A DNA stretch of 43,909 nucleotides. Origin: Armatimonadota bacterium (GTDB lineage Bacteria > Bacteroidota > Ignavibacteria > OLB7). This document shows positions 1 through 8,487 of the stretch, piece by piece; the first letter of the stretch is position 1, and each line of letters begins with the position of its first letter. The position numbers were made by a program, and so were the translations under genes. The notes beneath the pieces were generated by a model that ran no database searches, was not told the DNA's origin, and saw only the letters and a program-made list of their open reading frames with translations. The stretch is from assembly GCA_020850315.1 (NCBI GenBank), contig JADZEY010000003.1:1-43909 (forward strand). The letters are read 5' to 3'.

Positions 1-57
1 CATACGAAGTGCTTCCATCTTAAACTCTTTGGTAAACGTCCTGCGTTGTTCTCCCAT
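1..57 (-). CDS. IS3-family transposase OrfA, N-terminal fragment (runs off the window)
   Basis: The minus strand from an ATG at 57-55 reads MGEQRRTFTKEFKMEALRM and is still open at the window edge. The RRTFTxEFKxEA pattern is the usual start of the helix-turn-helix OrfA protein of IS3-family elements, which binds the terminal repeats and is extended by frameshifting into OrfB, the DDE transposase. A strong ribosome site (GGAGGA, about 65-70) lies just upstream of the ATG, better than most host genes here. Only 19 codons are visible, so whether the transposase is intact cannot be judged. Confidence 0.7.
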   Translation of the reverse strand, partial: MGEQRRTFTKEFKMEALRM

Positions 58-103
58 GGGTCGTTCCTCCTGATGATTGTAAAATACCCTCTTATCTCCT
101 TCT

Positions 104-125
104 TCACTTTTTCGGGGGAGGATCA
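104..125 (-). repeat. Terminal inverted repeat of the IS3-like element
   Basis: The outermost bases of the element read TGATCC, then a C run, then GAAAAAGTG on the minus strand. IS3-family ends typically start with TG and carry a C-rich block followed by AAAAAGT. The partner repeat is outside the window, so the exact length of the inverted repeat cannot be confirmed. Confidence 0.55.
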
Positions 126-213
126 TTTCCACTCCATTGGTCGGGTAGGAGAGGGAGCCAAAGCCGAACAGAAGAAGAGCATCGAAGCAAGCCAGCGGGC
201 CGGCAAGTCTTCA
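126..213 (+). repeat. Dispersed repeat, copy A (interrupted by the IS)
   Basis: These 88 bases match 18927-19014 with about four mismatches and no gaps. Copy A lacks the left half seen in copy B because the IS occupies that position. No credible protein is encoded. Downstream, 226-242 and 295-311 form a near-identical direct repeat of the TGCSTAAGGTGAGTGAC type, and its TGCGTAAGGT core also ends copy B. Confidence 0.8.
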
Positions 214-266
214 CTCTCCAAACTCTGCCTAAGGTGAGTGACGAATGACCAATGACCCTCTTTGCA

Positions 267-287
267 ACTGACCACTGACCACTGACC
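267..287 (+). repeat. Three tandem ACTGACC heptamers
   Basis: ACTGACC occurs three times head-to-tail, within a stretch rich in TGACC-like words between the dispersed repeat and the topA stop codon. It is non-coding, and no role can be read from the sequence. Confidence 0.6.
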
Positions 288-317
288 TTGGCGTTGCGTA
301 AGGTGAGTGACTAAGGA

Positions 318-2882
318 CTATTGACTAATACCTTGCTTCCTTGCCTTGCATTTTGGGCATTCTATCATCGCCCCGTCGTACTGATCCCAGGCTTCCATCG
401 TCCAGGCGTTGCCACAGTTGCTGCATGGTTGGGGAATCGGTTTCCCACTGCTGGTAAATCGGCATTCGGGGTAGCGAGTACAGGCGTAGAAGGTGCTGTT
501 GTAACGCCCGCCAACCCGCTGGGCAAGCTCACCCGTGCCACATTGCGGGCATTGTATCCCAAGCGAAACCGGCTTGGTGTTGCGGCAGGTTGGATAGTTG
601 CTGCATCCGTAGAACTCACCATTCTTGCCGCTCCGTTTCAGCATCGGCGCGCCACATTTTTCGCAGGTGATTCCGGTCGGTTCTTGGGCCGATTTTGCCG
701 ATTGTGGTTCGGCGGTTCCGCGTTGGCGCGGCTTGCCGTCGGTGGTGGCGGAGATGATGTTGCGGCATTGCGGAAACCCTGTGCAGGCAAGATATGGCCC
801 GTAGTTTCCTTCGCGTAGCTCCATCGGCGCGCCGCACTTTTGGCAGAGCGTGTCGGTTAGCTTCCCTTTGGGTTTTTCCGTCCGCTTCGGCAGCGTTCCT
901 GTCACTTCGCCGCTTGGCAGTTCTTTCACCTTTCTGCGCGTTGCTTTTCCGCTTGCCAGCTGCCCGCTATCCGCCCGGCCCGATGCCAATGCCCCCGCCG
1001 TGCCAAGCGCAGCACTCAACGGACGGTAGAACCTGCGCATCGCCTCCAAGTAGGTGGTGTTGCCGCCAGCAATGGTGTCCAGTTCTTGTTCCATATTGGC
1101 GGTGAATTTCAGGTCGAACAGTGCTGGGAATCCGGCCACCAACGCGTCGCACACCTGCAACCCAAGCTCGGTGGCGTACAGCTTCCGCTCGCGCTGCTCC
1201 ACATACCCACGATCCTGGATAGTCTGGATGATGTTGGCGTAGGTGCTGGGTCGCCCAATCCCTTTTGCTTCCATCTCCTTCACCAGCAAACTTTCGGTGT
1301 AGCGGGCTGGCGGTTTGGTGAAGCTTTGGCGGATGTCCACCGATTTCAGCGCAAGCGGTTCCCCTTCTTTCACGTTGGGGAGCACGCGGTCGCGATTGGC
1401 TGCATCGTCGTCGTCGTCGGTGGGGTTCTTTGCTTCCGGTTGGCTGGTTGTGGCTTTGGCTGATTTTCCCCGCTTCTGTTTGGCATCGCTTACTTCGGCA
1501 CTGTTGGCATTGTTTTTCTCCTGCTTTTCCTCCTCTTCATCACCATACACCTGCATCCATCCCCGGAACTTGGTGATGCGCCCGGTGGCGCGGAAGACGA
1601 ACGGCCCGCCTTCAATATCCAGCGTTGTTTGGTCGAACAAGGCATCGGCCATTTGGCTGGCAACAAAGCGATTCCAGATCAGTTCGTACAACGCGGCAAG
1701 GTCTCGATCCAGATGCTTGCGGGCTTCCTTCGGGGTGATTTTCAGGTTGGTTGGGCGGATTGCTTCGTGGGCATCTTGCACCTTTGCATCCCCCTTTTTC
1801 TTGACGGCTGTCTTCTTGTTGGCTTGCGCCCCTTTGGGCAGATATTCCTTCCCAAAATTTTCGTAGATGAACTCCTGGGCCATGCCAACAGCTTCATCGC
1901 TAACGCGGATGCTGTCGGTCCGCATGTAGGTGATAAGCCCTGTCAGGCCCTGGCTTCCAAGCTCCACCCCTTCGTATAATTTCTGCGCCACATCCATCGC
2001 CTTTTTTGTGCTGAATCGAAGCCGCCGCCCGGCATCTTGCTGAAGGGTGCTGGTGGTGAACGGTGGTGGCGCGCTTCGGCGAACCTCCTTTTTTGTGACC
2101 GAGGCAATCTTGTAGGATTCCTTGGTTGCGCGCGATTGCAGCCGTTCGGCGTTTTCGCGGGTGGCGATAAAGTGGCGTTTCTCTTCTTCCTTCAAATCGC
2201 TGGCGGATCCGCTTGGGTTGCGAATTTCTTCGCCAGCGTAGCGGATCAATTTTGCCGTGATCTCCTCCCCCTTCCCCGTACGGAAATGGCCGATCAGCGA
2301 CCAGTACTCAATCGGGATGAAGGAGTTGATTGCCCGCTCGCGTTCGGCCACCAACCGCAACGCTACCGACTGCACCCGCCCCGCCGACAACCCCCGCGAC
2401 TGGCCACGGAAACGATTCCAAAGGAAGGGGGAGACTTTGTAGCCGATTAAGCGATCCATCACGCGGCGCGCTTCTTGGGCGGCCACAAGGTCGCGGTCAA
2501 TATCGCGTGGTTGGCGCATTGCTGCGGCAATGCCGCTTTTGGTGATCTCATGGAACAGCACCCGCCGGATATTCTTCCCCTTTGTTTTGATTTCCTGGGC
2601 AATGTGCCAGGCTATCGCCTCCCCTTCGCGGTCGGGGTCGGTGGCAAGGAAGATGGTATCGGCGCGGTCGGCAAGATTTTTCAGCCGCTGGATCACATCG
2701 CGCTTCCCCTTGATGACCTCGTAAGTGGGCACAAACCCTGCATCAACATCAATCGAAAGCCCCTCCTTCGGAAGGTCTTTCACATGACCCACCGATGCCT
2801 CAACGATGTACTCACTCCCCAAGTACTTGTTGATGGTCTTCGCCTTTGCCGGCGACTCGACGATGACAAGGGATTTGGCCAT
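318..2882 (-). CDS. topA: DNA topoisomerase I (type IA)
   Basis: Relaxes negatively supercoiled DNA by transient single-strand cleavage. The 854-residue product starts MAKSLVIVESPAKAK. The Toprim domain carries Glu9 and the acidic motif TDPDREGEA (about 81-89). The catalytic tyrosine is Tyr319 in GLITYMRTDS. A low-complexity acidic/Lys insert (around TDDDDDAANRD) lies in the central part, before the final catalytic stretch. The C-terminus holds four tetracysteine zinc ribbons, all with paired CxxC motifs (CQKC, CEKC, CPQC, CSNC), a usual TopA tail. The ATG at 2882 gives the canonical N-terminus with no extension. anmK lies 62 bases upstream on the same strand and may be cotranscribed. Length and motifs are complete. 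Confidence 0.97.
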   Translation of the reverse strand: MAKSLVIVESPAKAKTINKYLGSEYIVEASVGHVKDLPKEGLSIDVDAGFVPTYEVIKGKRDVIQRLKNLADRADTIFLATDPDREGEAIAWHIAQEIKTKGKNIRRVLFHEITKSGIAAAMRQPRDIDRDLVAAQEARRVMDRLIGYKVSPFLWNRFRGQSRGLSAGRVQSVALRLVAERERAINSFIPIEYWSLIGHFRTGKGEEITAKLIRYAGEEIRNPSGSASDLKEEEKRHFIATRENAERLQSRATKESYKIASVTKKEVRRSAPPPFTTSTLQQDAGRRLRFSTKKAMDVAQKLYEGVELGSQGLTGLITYMRTDSIRVSDEAVGMAQEFIYENFGKEYLPKGAQANKKTAVKKKGDAKVQDAHEAIRPTNLKITPKEARKHLDRDLAALYELIWNRFVASQMADALFDQTTLDIEGGPFVFRATGRITKFRGWMQVYGDEEEEKQEKNNANSAEVSDAKQKRGKSAKATTSQPEAKNPTDDDDDAANRDRVLPNVKEGEPLALKSVDIRQSFTKPPARYTESLLVKEMEAKGIGRPSTYANIIQTIQDRGYVEQRERKLYATELGLQVCDALVAGFPALFDLKFTANMEQELDTIAGGNTTYLEAMRRFYRPLSAALGTAGALASGRADSGQLASGKATRRKVKELPSGEVTGTLPKRTEKPKGKLTDTLCQKCGAPMELREGNYGPYLACTGFPQCRNIISATTDGKPRQRGTAEPQSAKSAQEPTGITCEKCGAPMLKRSGKNGEFYGCSNYPTCRNTKPVSLGIQCPQCGTGELAQRVGGRYNSTFYACTRYPECRFTSSGKPIPQPCSNCGNAWTMEAWDQYDGAMIECPKCKARKQGISQ

Positions 2883-2944
2883 GGTGGATGGTGTGGTGTT
2901 GGTTACTGATGATGTGGTCGGCTATCGCACCTGCACTCAGTGGG

Positions 2945-4144
2945 CTATCGCCGGGTTCCAACCCGGATTGCGCCGCAGACAACCCGCCGCGTTGCCCCGG
3001 TGACCGATGGGATGTTGGCAGGGGTTTGGCAGATTGCTTCGTTGGCAAGCACCGCAAAACAGATCGCCTCCTTTGCATCGGATGGCAATTTGAACTGGTC
3101 GCTGGGAACCACGTTGGAGTTCGGCATTTGCTCGGCAAGCATCCGCATCAGCGTCTGGTTACGAACGCCGCCGCCGCCAACAATCACGGTTTCAATCGGG
3201 CCGCTGATTCCGCTGAATCGGTGGATACCTTCGGCAATGCTGGTGGCCGTTAGCTGGGTTAGTGTTGCGATCACCGTTTCGGGAGCAAACCCCGCCTCCA
3301 CCGCCATCTGTGCGATTTCACGTGATAGCTCCTCCCCAAAATCTTCGCGTCCGGCAGATTTGGGTGGGATCTGATGGAAATAGGGGTGGCGAAGCAATTC
3401 CTGCAGTACTCCATGATTCACCGTTCCTGAAGCTGCAACCGCCCCGCCATCGTCGTAGTCGCGCCCGAACAGTTGGCGCATGGCGGCATCAATCATCATG
3501 TTGCCGGGGCCGGTGTCGAAAGCAACAAGCGTATCGGCTGACGCATCCCGGGGAAGCGCGGTGATGTTGGCAATCCCGCCGATGTTCAGCACCACACGGT
3601 GTTCCGTTGGCGAACCAAGCAACAGCAAATCGCAGTAAGGGACCAGCGGGGCACCTTCGCCGCCGGCAGCAACGTCGTTGGTGCGGAAGTCGTTCACCAC
3701 AATGGTTCCCAACTGTTCGGCCACCACGCTTCCCGATCCGATTTGCACCGTTACCCCGGCCGGGGCGCGCCGTGGGTTGTGGTAGATTGTTTGCCCGTGC
3801 AGGCCCACGGCATCTATTTCAGCGATATCAATCCCACAGAAGATTGCCGCCTGTTGAATTGCCGAGGAATAGACCATTCCAAGATCAACATCCAACTGGT
3901 AGGCATGGTGCAGCGGTAATGTGCCATTGCAGGCGCGCAGCAGTTGCGATTGTAGGCCGGTGGCGTACGGGGTGAAATAAAACCCAACGTTCTGGAACCG
4001 CAGCGAACTGCCTGTTCCTTGCAACCGCACAAAGGCAACATCAACACCATCCAACGAAGTCCCCGACATCACCCCGGCAACAAGCCGCGACTGGCGTTTT
4101 CGGTATTCTTCACTGTGGTTGGGATGGTCTTGTTGTTTCTGCAC
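2945..4144 (-). CDS. anmK: Anhydro-N-acetylmuramic acid kinase
   Basis: Phosphorylates and opens 1,6-anhydro-MurNAc to MurNAc-6-phosphate during peptidoglycan recycling in the cytoplasm. The signature MSGTSLDGVD is near the N-terminus. The phosphate/sugar-binding segments FDTGPGNMMIDA and VIVGGGGVRN follow, as expected for the ASKHA fold. The frame is open up to a GTG at 4252, but that adds an unlikely Cys-rich leader. I chose the GTG at 4144, which gives 399 residues, closer to the family length (about 370-390). Neither start has a clear Shine-Dalgarno site. No murQ or etherase gene is nearby. The gene is divergent from the SMR gene, so 4145-4284 probably holds two promoters. Confidence 0.92.
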   Translation of the reverse strand: MQKQQDHPNHSEEYRKRQSRLVAGVMSGTSLDGVDVAFVRLQGTGSSLRFQNVGFYFTPYATGLQSQLLRACNGTLPLHHAYQLDVDLGMVYSSAIQQAAIFCGIDIAEIDAVGLHGQTIYHNPRRAPAGVTVQIGSGSVVAEQLGTIVVNDFRTNDVAAGGEGAPLVPYCDLLLLGSPTEHRVVLNIGGIANITALPRDASADTLVAFDTGPGNMMIDAAMRQLFGRDYDDGGAVAASGTVNHGVLQELLRHPYFHQIPPKSAGREDFGEELSREIAQMAVEAGFAPETVIATLTQLTATSIAEGIHRFSGISGPIETVIVGGGGVRNQTLMRMLAEQMPNSNVVPSDQFKLPSDAKEAICFAVLANEAICQTPANIPSVTGATRRVVCGAIRVGTRR

Positions 4145-4284
4145 AATGCTACTTGAAGCAATGAAATTGGCTGGGAATGGCGACGTGCAACGTACCGCAG
4201 CACACTTGGCAACGGAGCAGCACGGCAGGAAAGGAGTAGCTTTGCCAAGCACGCTGTTTCCAACGATCTATCCGGACATTGCAC

Positions 4285-4608
4285 ATGATGCCGTGGCTGC
4301 TTCTTATTCTTGCTGGCCTCTTCGAAATCGGATTCACCACCTGCCTGAAGCTCTCCGAAAATTTCACCAACCTTCGTTGGACGGTAGGCTTTTTGGCCAG
4401 CGCCAGCATCAGTTTCTACTTGCTGACAAAAGCTACCGAAACCATTCCCATGGGGACAGCTTACGCTGTTTGGACTGGGATTGGCGCGGCTGGGACAGTG
4501 GTTGTGGGGATGCTGCTGTTTGATGAACCAACCGACACGTGGCGGCTGTTTTTTTTGGTGCTTCTTATCGGCTCCATCGCTGGGCTAAAGCTGGTTTCCG
4601 CACACTGA
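4285..4608 (+). CDS. gdx: SMR-family transporter, guanidinium exporter (SugE/Gdx) type
   Basis: A small four-helix inner-membrane antiporter of about 107 residues, starting MMPWLLLILAGLFEIG. The conserved membrane Glu lies in helix 1 (GLFEIGFT). The segment AYAVWTGIGAAGTVVVGMLLFDEP is the strong signature of the Gdx subgroup, which exports guanidinium in exchange for protons, rather than of EmrE-type drug pumps. Starts at 4285 or 4288 are both possible; an in-frame TTG at 4279 is less likely. I looked for ykkC-type guanidine riboswitch elements in 4145-4284 and saw only a weak hairpin (GGC/GCC and AAAG/CTTT arms around 4223-4246), not a convincing match. Confidence 0.9.
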   Translation: MMPWLLLILAGLFEIGFTTCLKLSENFTNLRWTVGFLASASISFYLLTKATETIPMGTAYAVWTGIGAAGTVVVGMLLFDEPTDTWRLFFLVLLIGSIAGLKLVSAH

Positions 4609-4632
4609 TTGTTGGCACTTGTTTGATTGCAC

Positions 4633-5475
4633 CTACAACTCCAACTCAGTCCCTTCCTTCCCTTCAATAATCTGGAACGGTGGGTTGTACTGGTCTCGGG
4701 CATCCTGGGCCATTGCCTGAAGCTGGGAATCGGTGTGCGCGGGGTCGTGGTGGAACGGCATCAGCTGGCGCACCCCTGCCAGCCGGGCAAACGCGCAGGC
4801 ATCCCGAACCGAGCTGTGCCCCCAGCCAATGCAGCGTTGGTACTCATCTTCCCGATACTGCATATCGTGAATTAGCAGATCGGCGTTGTGAGCAAGGGAA
4901 AAACCGGAAGTCCATTCCGGTTTGATCGGGAAGGCAGGTTGGCCCAGTGCTGGTTCGTGATCGGGGATGTAGGTCACCACCTTCCCAGCCTGCTCAATCC
5001 TGAATCCAACCGTGGGCCCCGGGTGGCAGATTAGCTGTGAGTTGACGGTAAACGATCCGATGGAGAACTGGCCACAGGGGACTTCGTGCAATGTGAGGTT
5101 GCACGGAAGCTCACGCAGGCGAACCGGGAACAATGGCGGCGACATGTAGCGGGCAAGCCGTGACCACAACCGCATACTGGTGCTGGCCGGCCCCCAGATG
5201 TGAACCTCCAACCCAGGGACGTACAGCGGAATAAAAAATCCGATGCCCTGAATGTGATCCATGTGGAGGTGGGTCAGAAGGATATCCACCCGCTTCGGTT
5301 GTTGTTGCAGCAGCGCGCCCCCCAGCAAGCGGATACCGGATCCGGCATCCAACACTAAATGGGTTCCTTCGCCATCGGTAACATGGACGCAAGGAGTGCT
5401 GCCGCCGTAGGCTTCGGTGCCGGGGCCGGAGACCGGAATAGACCCACGCGAACCCCAGACTTTCAGTCGGATCAT
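4633..5475 (-). CDS. MBL-fold metallohydrolase, PhnP/cyclic-phosphodiesterase-like
   Basis: A 280-residue cytoplasmic metallo-beta-lactamase-fold protein. The N-terminus (KVWGSRGSIPVSGP, then YGGSTPC) is typical of the subfamily that includes PhnP-like cyclic phosphodiesterases and uncharacterised one-domain hydrolases. The metal motif is HLHMDH (69-74), followed later by GHSSVRDA, LIHDMQY and PFHHDP as the remaining likely ligands, so the site looks intact. The substrate is unknown. Its ATG overlaps the stop of the PAS gene by the ATGA junction at 5472-5475, implying translational coupling. It converges on the SMR gene with only a 24-base gap and no clear terminator. Confidence 0.85.
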   Translation of the reverse strand: MIRLKVWGSRGSIPVSGPGTEAYGGSTPCVHVTDGEGTHLVLDAGSGIRLLGGALLQQQPKRVDILLTHLHMDHIQGIGFFIPLYVPGLEVHIWGPASTSMRLWSRLARYMSPPLFPVRLRELPCNLTLHEVPCGQFSIGSFTVNSQLICHPGPTVGFRIEQAGKVVTYIPDHEPALGQPAFPIKPEWTSGFSLAHNADLLIHDMQYREDEYQRCIGWGHSSVRDACAFARLAGVRQLMPFHHDPAHTDSQLQAMAQDARDQYNPPFQIIEGKEGTELEL

Positions 5476-5864
5476 TCGCCCATCTCCCAGAAAAATCCCA
5501 CAGCCCCCAAGAAGCGATCGGCCTGCCCAATCAGCGGCAATCCCACAACGTGGATTTGGCGGCGCACGCCATCCATGCCATCAATCAGGAATGTGCGGCT
5601 TGCTGGTTTGCGAGTCCGCACAGCAGTAACCAGCGGAAGCTCTTCAGGGGGAATCAGGTTCCCCTGCTCATCATGCTGACGGAACATCGTGGACCACCGC
5701 GACATCGGAAGATCAGTGATCTCATCAAGAACTCCCCCCAAGACACGTTCGGCAAGCTCGTTGCAGTACAACAAATTGCCGTCGGGGTCCACAAGGAAGA
5801 TGGGAATGGCGAGATAGGACGCAAGCTGGCGCGTCAGAATCATCTCGATTTCCTGCTGGGCCAT
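5472..5864 (-). CDS. Stand-alone PAS-domain protein
   Basis: A 130-residue protein that is essentially one PAS domain: PIFLVDPDGNLLYCNELAER opens the fold, and a late GLPLIGQADRFLGAVGFFWE strand closes it. There is no kinase, cyclase or HTH output domain. I chose the ATG at 5864 because TTTGGAGG sits about ten bases upstream, although the frame is open to 5951. The stop overlaps the start of the MBL hydrolase, so the two are probably made together, with the PAS protein perhaps sensing a ligand or redox state for the hydrolase. That partnership is inference from the overlap only. Confidence 0.8.
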   Translation of the reverse strand: MAQQEIEMILTRQLASYLAIPIFLVDPDGNLLYCNELAERVLGGVLDEITDLPMSRWSTMFRQHDEQGNLIPPEELPLVTAVRTRKPASRTFLIDGMDGVRRQIHVVGLPLIGQADRFLGAVGFFWEMGE

Positions 5865-6045
5865 GCAGTCGTAGCCTCCAAATATGTTGCTGTTGTTGGC
5901 AAGTGCTTCCGAACCGGAATAGTGATGAACGCTGGCAGATAACCGCATCACCGTTCGGTTGCGGCTGCAAAATGGCTAAAGTTTAGAATTAACAAAGCAG
6001 GTAGTATGAAGGAAAGTGAGGAAAAAATTCTGGACATGGAGAGGT

Positions 6046-6735
6046 TTAGGAGTATCTGGATTGCCGCCGCATCCGGCGGGTTAGCACCCAACGCCGCGTC
6101 ATCAGGCAGGCGCTGGTCCAGATAGCAGCAACCAGTATCCCAGCAGCAACATCGGTTGGCCAGTGAACGCCCAAGTACATCCGGCTGGTGGCAATCAACA
6201 GGGCGGTGGCCAGCAGCCCCAGGGCCGCGCACCACCGTTGCAGCGTTGGCCTTCCCCGGCGGAGCATCAGCACCGAAACGAACAGTGCGAAGGAGAAGGA
6301 GGTCAGGGTGTGCCCACTTGGAAAACTGAAATTAAAAATCGCTTCCAGTGGCGGGAACACTTGGGGGCGCGATTGTTGGTAGATATGCTTCATTGCCTCG
6401 GTAATCAGCGCGCATCCCACCAGCAACACCCCGATCATCCAAGCATCAACGCTGCGCCGTTTCCGGATCCACACCACACACACAGCCCCACCCAACAGCG
6501 TGATCCCGACCGCCGAGCCGATAAAACTAAGCGCACGAGCAACCGCCGTTAGCAATGGAGATTGGTGGGCATGAATAGCCAGCAACAGATGATGGTTCAG
6601 GCTGGTGAATTGATCGTTCAACACCCCGTGCGCCAGCAACAGGAAGCCAGCCCCTGCAAGGATTGCCACCGCCAGCCCCAACAACAACGGGCGGCTGACG
6701 ATGATTGGGATCGGTTTGGTTTGCACGGAGGACAT
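6046..6735 (-). CDS. PAP2-family membrane phosphatase
   Basis: An integral membrane lipid or undecaprenyl-phosphate phosphatase-like protein of about 229 residues. The three-part PAP2 signature is complete: KHIYQQSRP, then FPSGH, then SRMYLGVHWPTD, providing the Lys/Arg and His residues of the periplasmic active site. Five to six hydrophobic helices are visible. I chose the ATG at 6735 (MSSVQTKPIP) because upstream codons read through the terminator hairpin of the neighbouring gene. Substrates of this family include phosphatidic acid, PgpB-type lipids and undecaprenyl pyrophosphate, and the sequence does not decide between them. Its C-terminus is Arg-rich (RRWVLTRRMRRQSR). Confidence 0.88.
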   Translation of the reverse strand: MSSVQTKPIPIIVSRPLLLGLAVAILAGAGFLLLAHGVLNDQFTSLNHHLLLAIHAHQSPLLTAVARALSFIGSAVGITLLGGAVCVVWIRKRRSVDAWMIGVLLVGCALITEAMKHIYQQSRPQVFPPLEAIFNFSFPSGHTLTSFSFALFVSVLMLRRGRPTLQRWCAALGLLATALLIATSRMYLGVHWPTDVAAGILVAAIWTSACLMTRRWVLTRRMRRQSRYS

Positions 6736-6791
6736 CAGCGGATTGCAGATTTGTGTGGAGAGAAGAAAGAGATGGAACCACAGAAAGAAGA

Positions 6792-6821
6792 CACAGGGAG
6801 AAGGTTGCCCTCCTCCCTGTG
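6792..6821 (-). terminator. Hairpin after the T9SS propeller gene
   Basis: CACAGGGAG (6792-6800) pairs perfectly with CTCCCTGTG (6813-6821) around a 12-base loop. On the minus strand the stem is followed by TCTTCTTTCTG. It sits 34 bases past the stop of the 6855-8300 gene, so it probably ends that transcript. Confidence 0.6.
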
Positions 6822-6854
6822 ATCTCGGTGTCGCCATGGTATCCTTCTACTTCT

Positions 6855-8300
6855 TTACCGAACCACGTTCACAGCCTTCACCGCAGTGCCAGCGGTGGTG
6901 GTGATGCGAACGAAATAGAGGCCCGCAGGAAGTTGCGCGGTGCTTAACCGTGCCGCGCCGTCGTCGGCAAGGTCATCGGTTAGCTTCGCCACGGTGCGGC
7001 CCACGGCATCCAGAAGCTCACCATGCAGGCTGTTGGGTTGGCGCAAACGGATGGTGAGATCTGCAGAGGTTGGATTGGGGAACACGCTGAGCCCTTCGGT
7101 TGCCAACGCATCTTCTTCGACCGAAGAGACTGGCTCGCCGTCGCGGAAGATTTTTCCAAGCAACATATCCTGGCCGCCACCAACCAACAGTGAGTTGGAA
7201 GTAGTGGAACCGGCAACCACAAATCCATCAGGAGTCTCGTAGCCGCAGTAACCGAAGTCATTCCCTTCGGCTCCCAGCCGTTGCTCCCATTGGATGTTTC
7301 CCTGCCCATCGGTTTTCGCCACGTAGGCATCGTAGTTACCGTTGGTTTGTCCGTTGGTAAGGCCAAACATCACAAAGCCGCCATCGCTGGTTTGGCGGCC
7401 CGACCAGATGAAGGAATCATCACCGATTCCGCCGTAGTGCTTATCAACAGTAGTGTTGCCGGCGGAGTCCAGCACCAGCATCCATCCGGTTCCACCTTGG
7501 TTATTGCCCGACCCTCCAAACAGCGCAAAGCCCCCTTCGCGGGTGTTCACGATGTAGTAGGGGGAGTCATGAAGAGTAGTTCCGCTGGTTGGGGTTTTGC
7601 TCCATTGCTGCACCCCGTTGCTATCCACCTTAAACACCCAGTATTTCTCAAGCCCCCCAACAACCGTATGGCAGAGCAGCACGCAGCCACCGTCGGCGGT
7701 TAGCCTTGCTGCGTGGGAGTGTTCGGCGTAATTCAGGCTGAACACTTTTTCCCACAGCACGTTCCGCTCGGCATCCATCCGGATCATCCAGACGTCGCCG
7801 CTTTCGTCCCCTTTCGAATCAGTGTGACCCGTCATGTAGTATCCGCCTTCGGGGCGATCCAGCACGATGTGGGCATGGTCGCTGCGGGCGTAGTCAATGT
7901 CTTTTTCCCAGACGATGTTGCCGTCGTCGTCAATTTTGTACATCAAGGCGTGTTCGTCGCCGCTGAACTGGCGGCCACTAAATCCGGCCAGCAGCCACCC
8001 ACCATCCAGCGAAGGCTCAAGCCCCCAAATCGTTTCGCTAACCCCTGGGCGGCCGTAGGTTTTTTCCCATTTCTTGTTCCCTTTGGCATCAAATCGGGCG
8101 GCCCAGTAATCCACACTGGCTTCGGTGCTTCCCCCTTTTGTTCCAACAACAATAAACCCGCCGTCGCTGGCGGGCTGCAGGGCGTAGGCGTATTCGTTTT
8201 GTGAACTGCCAATCGCCCAAACGGAGTCGCGCGTTTGGGCAGTGGCAGCCATTGACAGGGTGCAAAGAATTGCCCCTGCAAGAAGTAGTTTCGGTCTCAT
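6855..8300 (-). CDS. Secreted beta-propeller-like protein with T9SS type A sorting domain
   Basis: 481 residues. The signal peptide is MRPKLLLAGAILCTLSMAATAQ, cut near residue 21. The body has about seven repeats of roughly 50 residues, each marked by a DGGF/EGG..G turn (SDGGFIVVG, LDGGWLLAG, PEGGYYMTG, ADGGCVLL, REGGFALFG, SDGGFVMFG, TPDGFVVAG), consistent with a seven-bladed propeller. The last 80 residues (LSVFPNPTSADLTIRL ... LPAGLYFVRITTTAG ... KAVNVVR) form a T9SS type A sorting domain, which directs export through the outer membrane and surface attachment. The ligand or activity is unknown. It is monocistronic, with a terminator downstream and a long leader region upstream. Confidence 0.9.
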   Translation of the reverse strand: MRPKLLLAGAILCTLSMAATAQTRDSVWAIGSSQNEYAYALQPASDGGFIVVGTKGGSTEASVDYWAARFDAKGNKKWEKTYGRPGVSETIWGLEPSLDGGWLLAGFSGRQFSGDEHALMYKIDDDGNIVWEKDIDYARSDHAHIVLDRPEGGYYMTGHTDSKGDESGDVWMIRMDAERNVLWEKVFSLNYAEHSHAARLTADGGCVLLCHTVVGGLEKYWVFKVDSNGVQQWSKTPTSGTTLHDSPYYIVNTREGGFALFGGSGNNQGGTGWMLVLDSAGNTTVDKHYGGIGDDSFIWSGRQTSDGGFVMFGLTNGQTNGNYDAYVAKTDGQGNIQWEQRLGAEGNDFGYCGYETPDGFVVAGSTTSNSLLVGGGQDMLLGKIFRDGEPVSSVEEDALATEGLSVFPNPTSADLTIRLRQPNSLHGELLDAVGRTVAKLTDDLADDGAARLSTAQLPAGLYFVRITTTAGTAVKAVNVVR

Positions 8301-8465
8301 CGGCGGCAGCTTGGTTTGTGAGTAATCAAGGTAGGTTCTTGCTGTTTGGTGAGTAAGCTACAACAGAAATAGCGACAAGAAGCGATGGGGGATTTTTTTT
8401 TCTTCTTGCGGATAGCTCGTGGCTCAATCACAAGCAATAACTGGCATGGGATGAAGCCACATTGC

Positions 8466-8473
8466 TATCTTTG
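8466..8473 (+). promoter_or_regulatory. Possible Bacteroidota-type -7 element (TATCTTTG)
   Basis: TATCTTTG fits the TAnnTTTG -7 consensus used by the primary sigma factor of Bacteroidota and lies 14 bases before the ATG of the Cys-rich gene. No clear TTG -33 box is seen at the expected distance, so this is only a candidate. Confidence 0.3.
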
Positions 8474-8487
8474 CCGCCAAGATTGCC

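Larger units (their letters stand above)
1..125 (-). mobile_element. Left end of an IS3-family insertion sequence (truncated by window edge)
   Basis: The first 57 bases encode the N-terminus of a minus-strand IS3-type OrfA. Reading outward from it, the minus strand begins at 125 with TGATCCTCCCCCGAAAAAGTG, a TG-starting, C-rich end carrying the AAAAAGTG block common in IS3-family terminal repeats. The outer boundary at 125/126 is supported by a second, IS-free copy of the flanking DNA at 18927-19014, whose identity to this locus starts at base 126. The rest of the element, its other end and any target duplication lie outside the window. Confidence 0.75.

Noticed and set aside
4145-4284. Guanidine riboswitch before the SMR gene
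   Set aside because: Only a weak hairpin was found. Class I conserved loops and the paired ACGR loops of class II were not recognised by eye. A covariance search would settle it.
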